A DNA stretch of 64,000 bases from Apostichopus japonicus (GCF_037975245.1 NC_092562.1:10887001-10951000), one strand, 5' to 3'; counted from the first letter of the stretch, positions 24,704-37,841 are shown. Translations and numbers: made by a program. Notes: generated by a model from the sequence alone, not told the origin.

Positions 24704-25814
24704 CATATGGAGGGTACTATACACTTGTATACCTAACAGTTGATTTTCTGGCTACTGGTTGAAGGAAGTACAGTACAAGTTTATTATTACTAGTTACAGT
24801 ACAATTATTTCAGTGAAACTTGCTGTTGCAGTGGTAAACTTAACTTTTGTCACTAGAAGGATAGATTTGTCTATCAATATGTCCAATAGCGTAACACCAT
24901 TAGTATTTAACATGCATGGCACACTTTCTTCCCATACTGTCTATATAAGATAATTGGATAACTACTACAGTATAAATCCAAAGTTTCATGTACTTTCTCA
25001 GATTTTGGCAATCAGCACTACAGGTTTAAAAATAAAATAAATCCATTTTGGCAGTATTTCGATCACCAAGTTGCTTAGAATGCAGCTAATTGGAAGTGAG
25101 ACCAATTGATCACTTCCCTATCTCAAAGCTTATATGTGTGTATATATACACATATATATAAATGCTGTTTGTCCAGTTGTCATAACAATAGTGTTCACCT
25201 TAACAGGGTAACTCTGTGCACTCTGTACTCACAGTACAGTCATAGTACAGAGCAGTGGTACATACTGTACAGTTTTTATGCTACAGTGTGTCCTGACTAT
25301 GAAACATTCATTGTTGGTTCGATGATCTCATAATCATGAACATTGATCATAATAATGTCTGTTCATGAGATACATTTAAAGCACATGTATCAAAACCGTG
25401 GCTGAAAACATATACTAGGCAAAATTATATCCCACTGACCCAATTGAAACTTTACATTTGTTCAGTGTAATTTACAGTAACTTAAGGCCAGATACTGTAC
25501 ATGCAGGCAGGCAGAATGGGATTAAGTAAATATAATAGATGATATTAATGTAATAAACAATTTGACACATGTAAGTAGTTTTCTGATTATCCAGCCATAA
25601 AATACACTCATGGTTGAACCCTATCTGCACTAAGAATCCCTCGCATTGTAATTAAGATAAATTTGAGTCAAATTATGCAACGGAATGCCATGTGGCTACA
25701 ACCACATGGTTGTATAGTAAAGGGAGTGCCATGGTACAATACACCACAATGGATTTAAAAGATACATCTATGTAGTGAGAGGGTAATACACAGTTATAGT
25801 GTACCCCTTGGATC

Positions 25815-26269
25815 TAGACAATACCTTCCAGATGGTGTGCACAGCTTGGTACTGTTTAATGTAATAATTTGCTTCCTAATGTAACTGCACGGATTTCAGA
25901 ACAGGCTGTTAAAGACTGTAGAACGTCTCTGAAATCCAAAAGGATGTATAGAAGGTAAAAAATCCAACGTATCCGGGCAATTTCCGTAAGATTTATTATC
26001 CACTAGTTACGAAAACGCATGTGTAGACACTATGGATGGTAGAATGAGAAGGAAGGGCAACGACCGGAGGAGCCGGTCGTTGAGGGTGCACAGTGTTAAA
26101 AGATTACCAGGGCATACTAGACACAGTAGAATGTGGTGCTAAGGTTGTGAGGAGACAGGTAAGCGAGGAGCGAAGTAAATTAGACAATACCTTCCAGATG
26201 GTGTGCACAGTATGGTACTGTATAATGTATTTATTTGCTTCCTAATGTAACTGCACGGATTTCAGAACA
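25815..26269. repeat. Pair of 89-bp direct repeats flanking 277 bp
   Basis: The 89-bp segment at 25815-25903 (starts TAGACAATACCTTCCAGATG, ends ATTTCAGAACA) recurs at 26181-26269 with about five differences. Between them lie 277 bp containing the dispersed repeat at 26038-26181. The layout resembles a very short LTR-type unit or a tandem duplication. There is no TG...CA border, primer-binding site or coding region to support an LTR element. Confidence 0.75.
26038..26181 (+). repeat. Dispersed repeat copy (matches 43993-44128)
   Basis: Begins GGTAGAATGAGAAGGAAGG, includes CACAGTGTTAAAAGATTACC and ends with GTGAGGAGACAGGTAAGCGA. The same order occurs at 43993-44128. This copy carries a hairpin, AACGACCGG at 26059-26067 and CCGGTCGTT at 26073-26081, that is degraded in the other copy. 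Confidence 0.75.
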
Positions 26270-27127
26270 TAATGTGTTTAAAACAACACTGACTAATTAA
26301 AACACCATCAGAAATGTCAGAAAAAATTATCAGAAATTTTAGAGTGCTTTCACTACAGTATAAGTTTAAAGTGGAATTAATGAAAACACACTGCAATATA
26401 AAATAACTGTCATAGCAGTGACTTTCAGTTTCAGGTCACCTAATGTAATTAATACCCTCCCTCTAATTGCACCTGTAGAACAAAAGCTCATCTAATTAAA
26501 ATGACTACAATAACCCTTTCTTCGTTGCCGTTCACTAATTACTATATAATTCACAGTAAACAACTATTCAAAGTCTTCGCAGTCTTCTAAAGGAGTATTC
26601 AAACAACTATAAAATTTAAAACCTGTTTTTTTTTCATTTGTTATTTTTTTTTTGGTTTTCCAAATATTTCAACTATGACAAGTCCTTCATATCCCCCCCC
26701 CCCCCCTCTTATTAACTTTTGTCATCTTCTTCTTTTTTTTTTTTTGTCTCTCCCATGCCATTACCACTAGTTATAAGAATTGCATACATGTGCAGATTTG
26801 TGGTGAACCACAACTATCCATCATCCCCCCATCCAGCTCCAATCAAAACACACCTCTAGGCATTGAACAGCCATTCTCCTTCCATTTTTCACTATTTAGT
26901 TCAAAAACCTCTAACTTCATAAGGTTTAACACCTGCTCATAATAGATGTTCAAACAACTTGAACTCTATCTACATTGCCTTGGACGCAGTTTTCAAGAAA
27001 AATAAAATATTAAATTCTAGACATTACACAGGCCGTTCTTAAGTTGATGACTAGTGTTCATTTCAAATTAGACTGAGTCACACTTTTTAAAATTCATTCC
27101 TAAGCTAAAATTTAGGAAGGTGTTACT

Positions 27128-28335
27128 CAGGGTGGGAATTTGGCAAAAAAAGTTGGTAAGCATTTTTTCATTTTTTGATGAAATGTGCTTACCAACATGA
27201 GCCAAGATTTCTCAGTTGGTAAGCACAATTCATGAATCGGTAAGCACAGCACAATGACCTGAACGCTGTTATCCTTTTGTGAAAACTTCCTGATTCGCGG
27301 CACAAGTGTACTTTATATCGAGCCGACAGCGGCGGCGCAGATAATCCAGTCAATGCATGTTCGATCCAAATAATTACAATCCCTGTCCATCATGTTGAAC
27401 TCTCCGACCAGACATTACCGGGTCGAATACTCGACTTGGTATTAGTTATTCAAATACATGATCAAAGGAAATGTATCGACTGGAGATCGTAAAAAAAACT
27501 CTGAAAATCAGTAGAGAAATTACCAATTGTGTACGAAAAGTAAGTTCGGTCCTTTCAAATTTTACGAAAGATCCAGCAAAACACTTTCGAAAAATTCACG
27601 CAAAACTGGCATATCGTGCTACATGCAACTAATGTCATGTAAACAAGGCTCTAGTAACCCATTTATGAATAAACCGTAAGACCACATCTGGTGTTAAGCG
27701 GGGGGAAAAGAAAGTATTTTCTAGAATTTCCAAAAATACGGAAAAAATAATGTCCTACCATAGTTAAGTGTATAGCAAATAGCCTAACCACCTGGTCTGT
27801 TACGGATCTCACGTAACAACAAAAACACAACTAATTGTATTTTGCGAACTTGACGTTTTCTACAAGAACATAGAAATAATTTTAAGCATTAGTTGATCAT
27901 GCCGTGTAGCCTAAAACATATTTTATTACAAGGTTTACTTTCATAAAGATGGCCATATGTGCCTCGTGTATCATGGGGAATACTCCGTAAAACGTTTCTT
28001 GGAAACGTGCCAAAAATGTTAACAAACAGGTGTTAGACAGGGGATGAGCGCACAGTTGTTTGGCAGGGTACCTGGGAAAATTCTGAGCACATGTACAGTA
28101 TGAACTACGCAATTGCCGTCGGCAATTGCGTAGTTCATGCTCCGTATAAACTTAGAAGCAGATTGCAGATAAGCCTACTACAGTACAGTCCGATGCAGTC
28201 ACTTATGGTCAAAATTTTTGGTATGCTCATTACAAGGGTGGGTAGTACTAGGCCCATTTGATTTTCTTATTTTGGTAAGCCATATTTTCATTCCAGTACG
28301 CTAGCGTACCGGCGTACCGTAAAATTCCCACCCTG
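27128..28335. mobile_element. Non-autonomous hAT-like DNA transposon, 1,208 bp, intact ends
   Basis: Ends are the inverted repeat CAGGGTGGGAATTT (27128 on) and AAATTCCCACCCTG (to 28335). The flanks carry a perfect 8-bp target duplication GTGTTACT (27120-27127 and 28336-28343). Eight-base duplications and CAGGG-type ends are typical of hAT elements. Subterminal GGTAAGC motifs occur at both ends: TTGGTAAGCA with its inverse TGCTTACCAA near the left end, and TTTGGTAAGCC near the right. I find no transposase; the longest open frame is about 70 codons and looks spurious. The exact duplication suggests insertion late enough to leave the borders undamaged. Confidence 0.88.
28100..28138. repeat. Perfect 39-bp palindrome inside the hAT-like element
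   Basis: The left arm ATGAACTACGCAATTGCCG (28100-28118), a single T, and its exact 19-nt reverse complement (28120-28138). No mismatch in the arms. It would form a tight hairpin in single-stranded DNA or RNA. Confidence 0.95.
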
Positions 28336-31300
28336 GTGTTACTTTGAACGAATGAATTTCACATTTTGCGAGATTCTTCAAAGGTTTCGTAAAAGTCGTT
28401 GAAATATTGGCAAAACACACAACATTTGAGAGAGGGTTTAATGCACTGCACTTTACTATACCTACTGTTAATGTAAAGCATCCAATTACTCAAGTGGACA
28501 TTTCCAAAACACAGCTATCTTTTTAGAGAACTTGAAAAGTGCCGAATTAAATATATAGCATAGTTTTTAGCAGCCTATAAGCTTAGATTTATCGATGGAT
28601 TCTTAGATTCATGTCCGAAGTTCAAACTGCAACATGCACGCTTGATGCTACAATATTACCAAAAGCTACTTTAACAGTTTACGCCATCGCTTAATAGCTA
28701 TATAAATCACTTTCAAGTCATTTTAAATGCCCTCCAATATGCTAGAAATTTATATAATGGTCACTGATGTTAAAACTTGCAAACTGCATTTTACTCCCAC
28801 CCTCAGTGCATGTTTCCTCCGATGACACTTTAACTGATTAATAAGCAATCTGTATAATGTGAGCCTCTTTGCCTAATAACTGGTCGGCAGATTACAATGT
28901 ATGTGAAAGCCAAGTCCCTAATGTTGCAATATTCTCAGTCTCACTGGCCATGCTCCAATTATTTTAGTTCCTAAAACACTGAAACTTGCTTTAATTTACA
29001 CTTTCATTGGGTAGAGAGGCAGTTGTGGTTAATCCCCCCCCCCCACACACACACACATTTAGCCTGTTGCAACACCAACATTAATCAAGTTTTGTTTGAA
29101 AGCTTACTGCTAGGAAAGTAGAAATTTATGTCTGGGAGCGCTGAGTCACTCTTCCACGAAAGACACCTGATATCCAGTAATGCTGCTGCCTCGTTTGTAG
29201 TTTACTTGCAATGATTTGATGAGTATAAACGCTTTGTATTACAATTTGACTCTCACATATTTTATTTGAGGGGGGGGGTGTTGGGGGGAGAAGGGGAAGC
29301 AACCCAGATCATGATCACAAATCAGAAATAGATTCTCAATCTTCATATATCATTACCATACTTCCTGTCCTCATTACAGCGGTTAACTACTGACTGTTCC
29401 TTTCGATACTAGGTTAATTTTACATTTCACAAATAAGTGGGAAAAAATTTGAAGAAAAAAAAACTGTCTTTAAGTAGGTCAGTAGACAGTTATGGGTTGC
29501 ATATTTTTTATTTTGCTGGATACTTTGTGGTTTCTTTTTACTTCAAATTTTGTTTAATCCATCGAAGATGATCTCATCTGTTATTGTTAATATTATTACT
29601 TGTGAAATATTTGACATGAAGTGGACTAATGTGTGTAAAAGTGTCCATGGATTGCTACCAACCAATGAAAATTGCAAAAAAGTATAAAGCTTGATTTAAT
29701 TATTATTGAAGAGCAATATGTCCGTTCACAGACATCCTGACTCAAAAGTAGCCATTTTATTCTACGGTACTGCACATAGTGAGCTGAATTAGGAACTAAC
29801 AGGTGTTTAAGATGGGAGAATGACCTACAGTAGGCAATCAATGGTATCCCCTCCACCCCCCCCCCCCCCCCCACACACCTTACTCCTTCCTTTAGCAGTT
29901 TACTGTTTTCTGACTAACCTGTAATACTGTACATTCCTCTAAAACCACATTTGTGGTGAATCCAGGCTCGTATTCTAATATAACCGCACACCAGTTATTC
30001 CAAAACGTACCACTGCTTTGGATATTTACGAGCAAACAAGCTCACCTGTCTCCCCACAAGCACGAAGCGAGGAACGAACTGATAAATCGTGTCTAGAGCC
30101 TAGCTTGTACACTTAGATTGCAAGGGGAAAATCTAATAGTTCTTAATGGTCTACGGATACCTATGAACAACATTGTCCTAATATCTCTAATAGGCATTTA
30201 AAATCCTGAAAATAGCTGTGATTCCCATCAAAGTCCATCAAAGGTTGATCATTTTATAAGTCTTTTCTTGATTCCAGTTTTATTTAGGAATAAACATTAG
30301 CTACTTATGCACTGATGATTTAAACTGAGTGACTGCCTAAATTTCCATTATGTAAATTCCTTTGTAATTCCTTTTTACAACCTTCGTGTCAAGGACACTG
30401 AACATAGGTTTGTGGCCTTAGGCAATGGTTGGAAATATTTTGTCTTCCTAGAAACGAGGAACGAACAAGACATTATTCAAATGATACACTGTACGTGGGC
30501 TTGAAAATTGGCGGTTACCTTATGAAGGCCTGAAATAAGTTTAAATAACTATATTTTGGTGAGCACAACACTTCACGTCATAGTTTGTGCCTGTATATAT
30601 TTACAGTAATGTGTCTCCCAGATTTATCAAAAATTAAAATGCGTACATATCTTGGAAAAAAAAGAGCTTTTTAGAAAATTTCAACAGATTTTGAACGAGA
30701 TCATCACACACAACAAATGTACTGAATGTGGGGCAAATCAGCTACAAAGGTGTCCTTAGACCTTTGAGTCATACTCACGCTGTGGTAATAATCCGGTCTA
30801 CTATAATGTTAGCTATTTAGAGCACATTATGAGCAAAACTTTATAAAAACTTGACCACACTTGAGCTACATTTTTACCTCTCCAGAAGCCCAAAAAATAT
30901 TTGAATTTTTCAAATTTCCATGCAATCTTGGAAAATTACACTTGCAGACTTACCTATCGCACAGATTTGCCAATCAGCTTCAGACATATACTGTAGTGTA
31001 CTGTAGGCCTACATATTTTACCACAACGTTGAGAGCAACAAATTTATTCTAGTTCCATTCAACAAACTTTTGAAAGCATGTCAAAATGTACCCAAAAAAA
31101 AGACACCCAAAAATTTGATTATATTGATTGAGTTTGTTATTAAAGTCATCCTCTAAAAGTACAGTTAGAAAAGCGACAGATATTATAAACATGTCAAAAA
31201 CAGTCCTACTGAAACCCAAAAGAAAAAAAAAAATATCCTGTCACTATCTTTGACAGGAGGCTAACACGAAATCCACTGATTACATCGGTGACGATGATGC

Positions 31301-33628
31301 ATGTCACTGAAACCTGAAGAACAATGACTCAGATGGAATTGATCATGATAATGAGGACTTGAATATTTTGTTTCTCTCCCGTTTAGGGTAATGGCTGGAT
31401 GATATAATTGTAGCCGCCCGCTGTTGTGACAGATGACGCCATTAGCCATTCCCAAACCCTAGAGGGTTGGTATTATTGAGTCAGTGACCTCTCCCGACCC
31501 GAACGTCCTCGCAGTTTAAACAGGAATCAAGTTACCGACTGGCATGATCGGAAAAACCCAACTTTCACAATGTTAGCTGTTTGCTCGGGTGTGCCAGTGA
31601 ACTCATAAATTAATAGATATTGACAGAGGTTTGGTGATGGTTGTTAGGATCGCACGATTGTGTGCAAATAATACTTTAAATGCAAACAAATTTGATCAAC
31701 TACCTTTCTTTACTGTAGAGTATGTAAAACAGGTTTTAGTATCAAAAGTTTCCTCTTTTTTAAGTAATAGATTTTTTGTTTCAATTAATGACTTGTACTT
31801 TACACTTTTCGTTGAAGTCTTACCGGCATAATTTACACTGAATGTTCTACTTTCCGAGGTCAACTACTTTTGTCATGTGCAGAGCGTTATAAGTACAGTA
31901 CAGTGAATACGGTAATGCATCTAGGTTATATGAGGTAAGGGAGTAGAGTACGCACTGTGAATTGTCAAGTCTACTACAGTAAACAATGATGTGTGGGACA
32001 CTTCTATACCATTTTACACAATTGATAATTAAATCCATAGGTATAGAATCTGGAAAAGCTTACTTCAAAGATAAAGTAATACTGTAGGAAACAACAGGGG
32101 TGTGTGGGATGGGGTGGAGGTGGGGTGGGATGGAGTGGATGGGGGGGCTAAATGGATTTTGTGGACCCCATGAAAATTTTGAACCTAATCTGTATGCTGC
32201 AATAAACACTTAAGGATGTCCCTACAATCAGTGCACCAGTCAGAATACATACAAATGCTGCATGCCGTACTTTGCACAATTGTGGTACAATACAGCCCGG
32301 ATTAATTTAGCGTCCAAAATTTGTGAAGCATTTTTGAAAACTCTGATTTTTTTTTGGATTTATTTATAACATGGTTCTTTCCCTACAAAACTGCTCTACA
32401 TCTAAGTTGTTGCATTTGCAGAACCAGAGTGCAAAAGTTGTGGGGAGACAGGTAAGCGAGGAACGCCGTAACCCTCACTGTTCTGCATATAAAAGAAGAG
32501 CTGTGATACTGGATAAATTATTCCTAGTGGTTAACTACATACTAAGCTACAGTAGTTCATTTACTAATATTCAGAGTTCAAGCAGACATGTGCTGTTCAG
32601 CTCCTCGTTACAGAAGGTAACATCTTTTTCCGATAGAATCTGTCTTTACTATATGTATACCCCAAGACATCTACTGTACATAGAATAGAAAGCTAAATAT
32701 ACACATCTCAGTTTCCCATATTATCGTTACAGACTGCACTTTAGACGCAATACTCATCAGATTTATATTCACATCCGTTCATGCATGATTCAAAGAGCTT
32801 TGTTTCCACATCGCATTCCATTCTAAATAAAACATGAAAATCCTTATCTTAGCAATTACTGAAAAACCGCAAAAACAGCACCCCAACTGTGGCAGTATCT
32901 TATCTTAGGGATATGACCTCAAAAGCCAACGCCTATGACCCTAGGGGGGGAGGGAGGGGGTGCCTGTCACATTGACTCAACTGCGGTTCCTCTAGTCAAA
33001 TTATTTGGGCATGTGTAAGTGCAACCGAGAGAGCACGCATGGTGAGCCCGCCCTTCCTGCGGCTTCTCCTTTGGCAGCTCCGGGTGAGTTGAAGGGTAAC
33101 ATCTGACCTTAAAATGAGACTTGGAACCTTCAAAAGATATCGTTGGAATATATTCCGGTGCAGAAACATTGGGGTTAAAATATATTCAAGAGTGAGACAG
33201 TTGTGACCAGAAAGCTCAGTCATGTTTTGTATTGATCATTATTAAAATTGATTCACTTCATGCGTTGTCTTGAGTCACCCCAAAAACTTTACTGATTTGG
33301 GTATTTTACAAACCAATACCATGAGACTTACCTTTCTCATCTACATCATACATATGCACTCTGTTGTGCCAAAGATTTACAAAAGTTGCCGACACTTTAT
33401 CAGTGAACACTTGTAGAACCGCTTCCCGGTCAACAACCTTAAGTCATTCCTCTTCAACCACAATTCCTCATTCCATTGTAGACCATGTTTAAACAGTCAA
33501 TTTAACTCACCATTTAAGTGAATATGAGGTCCCAAGAAAATTTCACATCAAAGCCAGAATCCACAAATTAATTATCCAACAAAAGGCTTTCATTTACCAA
33601 CGTTTTATGCTATATGAGAAGAGATTTT

Positions 33629-33770
33629 GCTTGTACGCAGTATATACTATATAGTATATTATTTATACCAAATCCAAAAAAGGCACACCACACAGATTGT
33701 GCTTGTACGCAGTATAAACTTTACAGTATATTATTTATACCAAATCCAAAGAGGGCAAACCACATAGTCT
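33629..33770. repeat. Two-copy tandem duplication, 72-bp period
   Basis: GCTTGTACGCAGTATA starts at 33629 and again at 33701. Each copy continues through AGTATATTATTTATACCAAA and CCAAA.A.GGCA.ACCACA. The copies differ at several positions. There is no coding signal. Confidence 0.85.
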
Positions 33771-34232
33771 TGGAATAAATCAGTCAAACAGCAACATTCC
33801 ACAATTAACCATTAAAGTGCACAACAGATACAACATACTGTGCCAATTTATCTCCAAAAATAAGAGCCTTCGTATGCAAAATTCAGTCCCATGACGACAC
33901 ATAACATCGGTATCATTTCCAAATCATCTTCCAAGAATTCTATCGAGAATGGTGAAATACCTGGCGACTGAAACTGCAGTAAGATCGATATTGAACAGAG
34001 TCACGACTTGTTGTTGGTTTTATTTATTCTTTTGGTATGTGATGATGATGATGTGCATTTCCTCTGCAACAAGATCACTTTCTCCTTTATTTATACCAAT
34101 ATTGCATATAAAACGCTCACCCACATATTCTGAAACACACACTCACCACAAAACAGTACTGATGTTTAATTGATCCTCAATAGGAAGTCGTACACTGAAT
34201 ATTAACACTTGAAACTCCAGGTAAACGCTCTC

Positions 34233-34260
34233 ACGACAAGGACGACAAGGACGACAAGGA
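34233..34260 (+). repeat. 9-bp tandem repeat (ACGACAAGG)3
   Basis: Three perfect copies of ACGACAAGG. It is too short to carry further meaning. Confidence 0.85.
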
Positions 34261-34483
34261 CATAATGCTTATAATGCAGACTAACGTGTAACTACATTAA
34301 ACAGCAGTACATATCCACATAAAGTAGCAGGATGTCCTGTAGTTGAGTCACATTTTTGGAAACTTTATCACTTTTTTGAGGGGGACATATTTGCACATTC
34401 CTGTTTGTTTTATTAAGCACATTGTTTAAACTGTACATGACAATGACCTTGCACAATACCTACCGTACAGTAGAAAACTTAAT

Positions 34484-34508
34484 TTATGCTAATTAGTAAT
34501 TAGCATAA
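34484..34508. repeat. Perfect palindrome with paired TAATTA cores
   Basis: TTATGCTAATTA, a single G, then the exact reverse complement TAATTAGCATAA. TAATTA is the core recognised by many homeodomain proteins and ATGCTAAT resembles an octamer/POU half-site, but in AT-rich DNA this may be chance. Confidence 0.8.
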
Positions 34509-36413
34509 TTAATCATGCAATTAATGCAATGACTTTTAATAAATGCATATGACCAGTGTAGGACTGTCACAATAATCCCAAAACTTAACCAGTTTGCAAA
34601 ATTTAAAGAGTGACAAGCTTTAAAACCTGTCTCCTTACCACCTTATAGGGCAAGCCTCACAGTGTTTAAAAGGAACTAACAGCTCACTCTAGACACATGT
34701 GGTGCAGCTAGAGTACTAAGGTTGCGTGGAGACAGGTAATTAGGGATGAGTGAAGTGCATTTTGTAATGTCCAGCAGTTAAAATACAGTAATTAAATTAT
34801 TGATATCAATTCTGACTCACAATTTATGTTTTAATGTTTAATATTTTTTTCCTATCCGTTTTACCTTTTTCTTTTATAAAGTCAATGCTTTTAGTCTTTT
34901 CACTCAATCTTCAATTACTGTTTTATTTGACTAAAAATTGAAGCAATAAACTAACCTTATTTCTGGCTTCTACTGTGCACAAGTTTCCAATATTTATGAA
35001 TAGCCAAATACTGTAACGTGTGTTATACCAGTGATTCCAACAACGTATAAAGTTGAGCATGACCATTCAACATTTAACATAAAAAAACTGAAAATCCTGT
35101 TTTTGTCAAAAAATGGCCTTACGGTCAAAAAGGCGATGCAGAATTAAGACACACAGTTATCTTGAAGCCTAAGATGATATTCAAGAAAAATAATTTCAAC
35201 AAGAGCCCAAGGGCACTGTGGTTCCTTGCTTGGGGTATATGACAATACACATATTATCAAGCAAGATTGGGCTCAAATAGTCCAAGTAATTGTGGTCCTA
35301 CATGTACGCATAAAGTAACCAACACTATAGCCAACACTTTTGTGATCACAAAATGTGATCGGATTTTTGATCAAAAGGCACTTTTGAGATCTAAATATGG
35401 CTCGAAAATGTAAGAAGTATAAGGTCACCTACAAGCGGGTCAACAGATATGATAACATTGGTGACCACAGATGACATGACCTTTAAGTTTGAAAATGTTC
35501 CACCACCCCATTCACAACTTGTCCCAAATTATCAACCGTGTCACACCTTGGTATTGGGATTTAATTGCATTAAATGTCTAAAAATTAACTTTGAACTTGT
35601 ATACATAACTTCACACACAAAGGTCACCCGTAGGTCAACCAATTGACATTTTTGATCGGTGAGACCTAAACGGAGCATCAAAACTGTAAAAATTCAAACA
35701 TGTTTTCTTTGCCCATTTTCTCCCCCCAAAATACTAGTTTTTTAACATTAGCTGACCTTTGGTGACCTTGGATCACATGACCGCTAAGTTTGAAAATATT
35801 CCCCTATACCATTCGCAACTTGTCCAAAAAAATCAACCTTGTCACACCTTGGCACTGGGAGTTATTGCATGAAATGTCTGAAAATTAACTTTGACCTCCT
35901 ATAACTTCACACACAAGGCTCATCCAGGGGTCAACCTATTGACATTTATGATCAGAAGGTACCTTTAACATCTGAAAATAGCATCGAAACTGGAAAAATC
36001 CCCAAAACACGAAAAGGTCACCAGAGGTCAAATTGAGGTCAAGGGTCACCCAGATGTGGGTGGACAATTGGATTACGTAGAAGCAACTCCCAACCCTAAC
36101 TGACAATTCGTTCTCAAGTTATCGCAAAAATACTAGTTTTTTATCATTAATTGACCTTTGGTGACCTCGGATCACATGACCGTTAAGTTTGAAAATATTA
36201 CCCTATACCATTTGCAACTACTCCAAAAATATCAACCGTGTCACACCTTGGAACTGGGAGTTATTGCATTAAATGTCTGAAAATTAGCTTTGACCTTGTA
36301 TAACTTCGCACGCAAAGGTCACACGGGGGTCAACCCATTGACATTTATGATCAGAAGGTACCTTTAACATCTGAAAATAGCATCGAAACTGTAAAAATCC
36401 ACAAAACACAAAA

Positions 36414-36457
36414 AGGTCACCAGAGGTCACCAGAGGTCAACTTGAGGTCAAGGGTCA
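36414..36457 (+). promoter_or_regulatory. Cluster of AGGTCA nuclear-receptor half-sites
   Basis: AGGTCA at 36414-36419, 36424-36429, 36434-36439 and 36445-36450, then GGGTCA at 36452-36457, all in direct orientation. The spacers are 4, 4, 5 and 1 bp. DR4, DR5 and DR1 arrangements are known response elements for nuclear receptors (for example TR/LXR, RAR-RXR, and PPAR/HNF4/COUP-TF types). The words belong to the repeat array, so binding is possible from sequence but function is not shown. Confidence 0.35.
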
Positions 36458-37792
36458 CCCAGATGCGGGTCGACAATTGGAGTACATTGAAGCAACTCCC
36501 AACCCTAACCGACAATTTGTTCTCAAGTTATCGCAAAAATACTAGTTTTTTATCATTAATTGACCTTTAGTGACCTCGGATCACATGACCGTTAAGTTTG
36601 AAAATATTCCCCTATACCATTTGTAACTTGTCCCAAAATATCAACCGTGTAATACCTTGGCACTGGGAGTTATTACACTAAATGTCTGAAAATTAACTTT
36701 GACCTCATATAACTTAACATACAAAGGTCACCTTGGGTCAACTTATTGACATTTTTGATCGGTGAGACCTAAATAGAGCATCAAACTATACAAATTCAAA
36801 CATTGTTTTCTTTGCCCATTTTCTCCTCCTAAAACACTAGTTTTTTAACATTAATTGACCTTTGGTGACCTCGGATCACATGACCGTTAAGTTTGAAAAT
36901 ATTCCCCTATACCATTTGCAACTTGTCCAAAAATATCAACCACGTCACACCTTGGAACTGGGAGTTGTTGCATTAAATGTCTGAAAATTAACTTTGACCT
37001 CGTATAACTTCGCACATGAAGGTCACACGGGTGTCAACCCATTGACATTTTTGATCGGAAGGTACCTTTGGTATCCAAATCTAGCATCAAAACCAAACAT
37101 TTTCTTTTTTGCTCGTTTCCTCCCAAAATAAGCACATTTTTTCTAATGTGACCTTTGACCTTTTGACCTTGCTTTCAGATGTAGTTTAATCTCCTGATTC
37201 CAAAAAACAAAACGACAAGTCTGTGCAACCATCCTAACTCCGACCGAAAAACTTTGACCCTATATAACTTCGCACATAAAGGTCACACAGGGTCAACCTA
37301 TTGATATTTATGTTCAGAAGGTACCTTTGACATCTGAAAATAGCATCAAAACTGTAAAAATCCCCAAAAACACATAAAGGTCACCAAAGGTCAAATTGAG
37401 GTCAAGGGTCACCCAGGTGCGGGTCGACAATTGGATTACATTGAAGCAACTCCCAACCCTAACGGACATTTCGTTCTCAAGTTATCGCGAAAATACTAGT
37501 TTTTTATCATTAATTGACCTTTGTTGACCTTCGATCACATTACCGTTATGTTTGGAAACGATGCCTTACCCCATTCACAACTACTCCCAAAATATCAACC
37601 ATGTCGGACCCTGTCAATGGGAGTTATTGCTGTTTTTAATATATTGGTTTTTGGCATCTAACTGACCTTTGGTGACCTTTGCGGGCACCAAAAACAATAG
37701 GGATCTTCCTCTTACAATGGGCTATCCACCCAACAAGTTTCATCATGATACATCATTTCCTTATTGAGATATCGTGTACACAAGCCAAGCGT

Positions 37793-37796
<4 letters not shown>

Positions 37797-37839
<43 letters not shown>
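37797..37839. repeat. (CA)n microsatellite
   Basis: About 21 CA units in a row within the right end of the composite repeat block. Confidence 0.98.

Positions 37840-37841
<2 letters not shown>

Larger units (their letters stand above)
23549..27119. other. Upstream non-coding region with dispersed repeats
   Basis: No coding exon is supported. The region is rich in TACTGTA/TACAGTA words. It holds a two-copy repeat at 24511-24703, the 89-bp direct repeat pair at 25815-26269, and a poly-C run at 26693-26706. It is probably intron of the receptor gene, given the splice acceptor at 23544-23548. Confidence 0.5.
28344..35219. other. Non-coding stretch with simple repeats
   Basis: No convincing gene. 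It holds poly-C runs (about 29034-29043 and 29856-29872), a poly-G run near 29271-29278, and minus-strand and plus-strand pieces of the GAGACAGGTAAGC family at about 30045-30090, 32424-32475 and 34706-34760. It also holds a 72-bp duplication (33629-33770), a short 9-bp tandem (34233-34260) and a palindrome (34484-34508). One short ATG with a good donor at 33039-33083 is noted in the findings. Confidence 0.45.
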
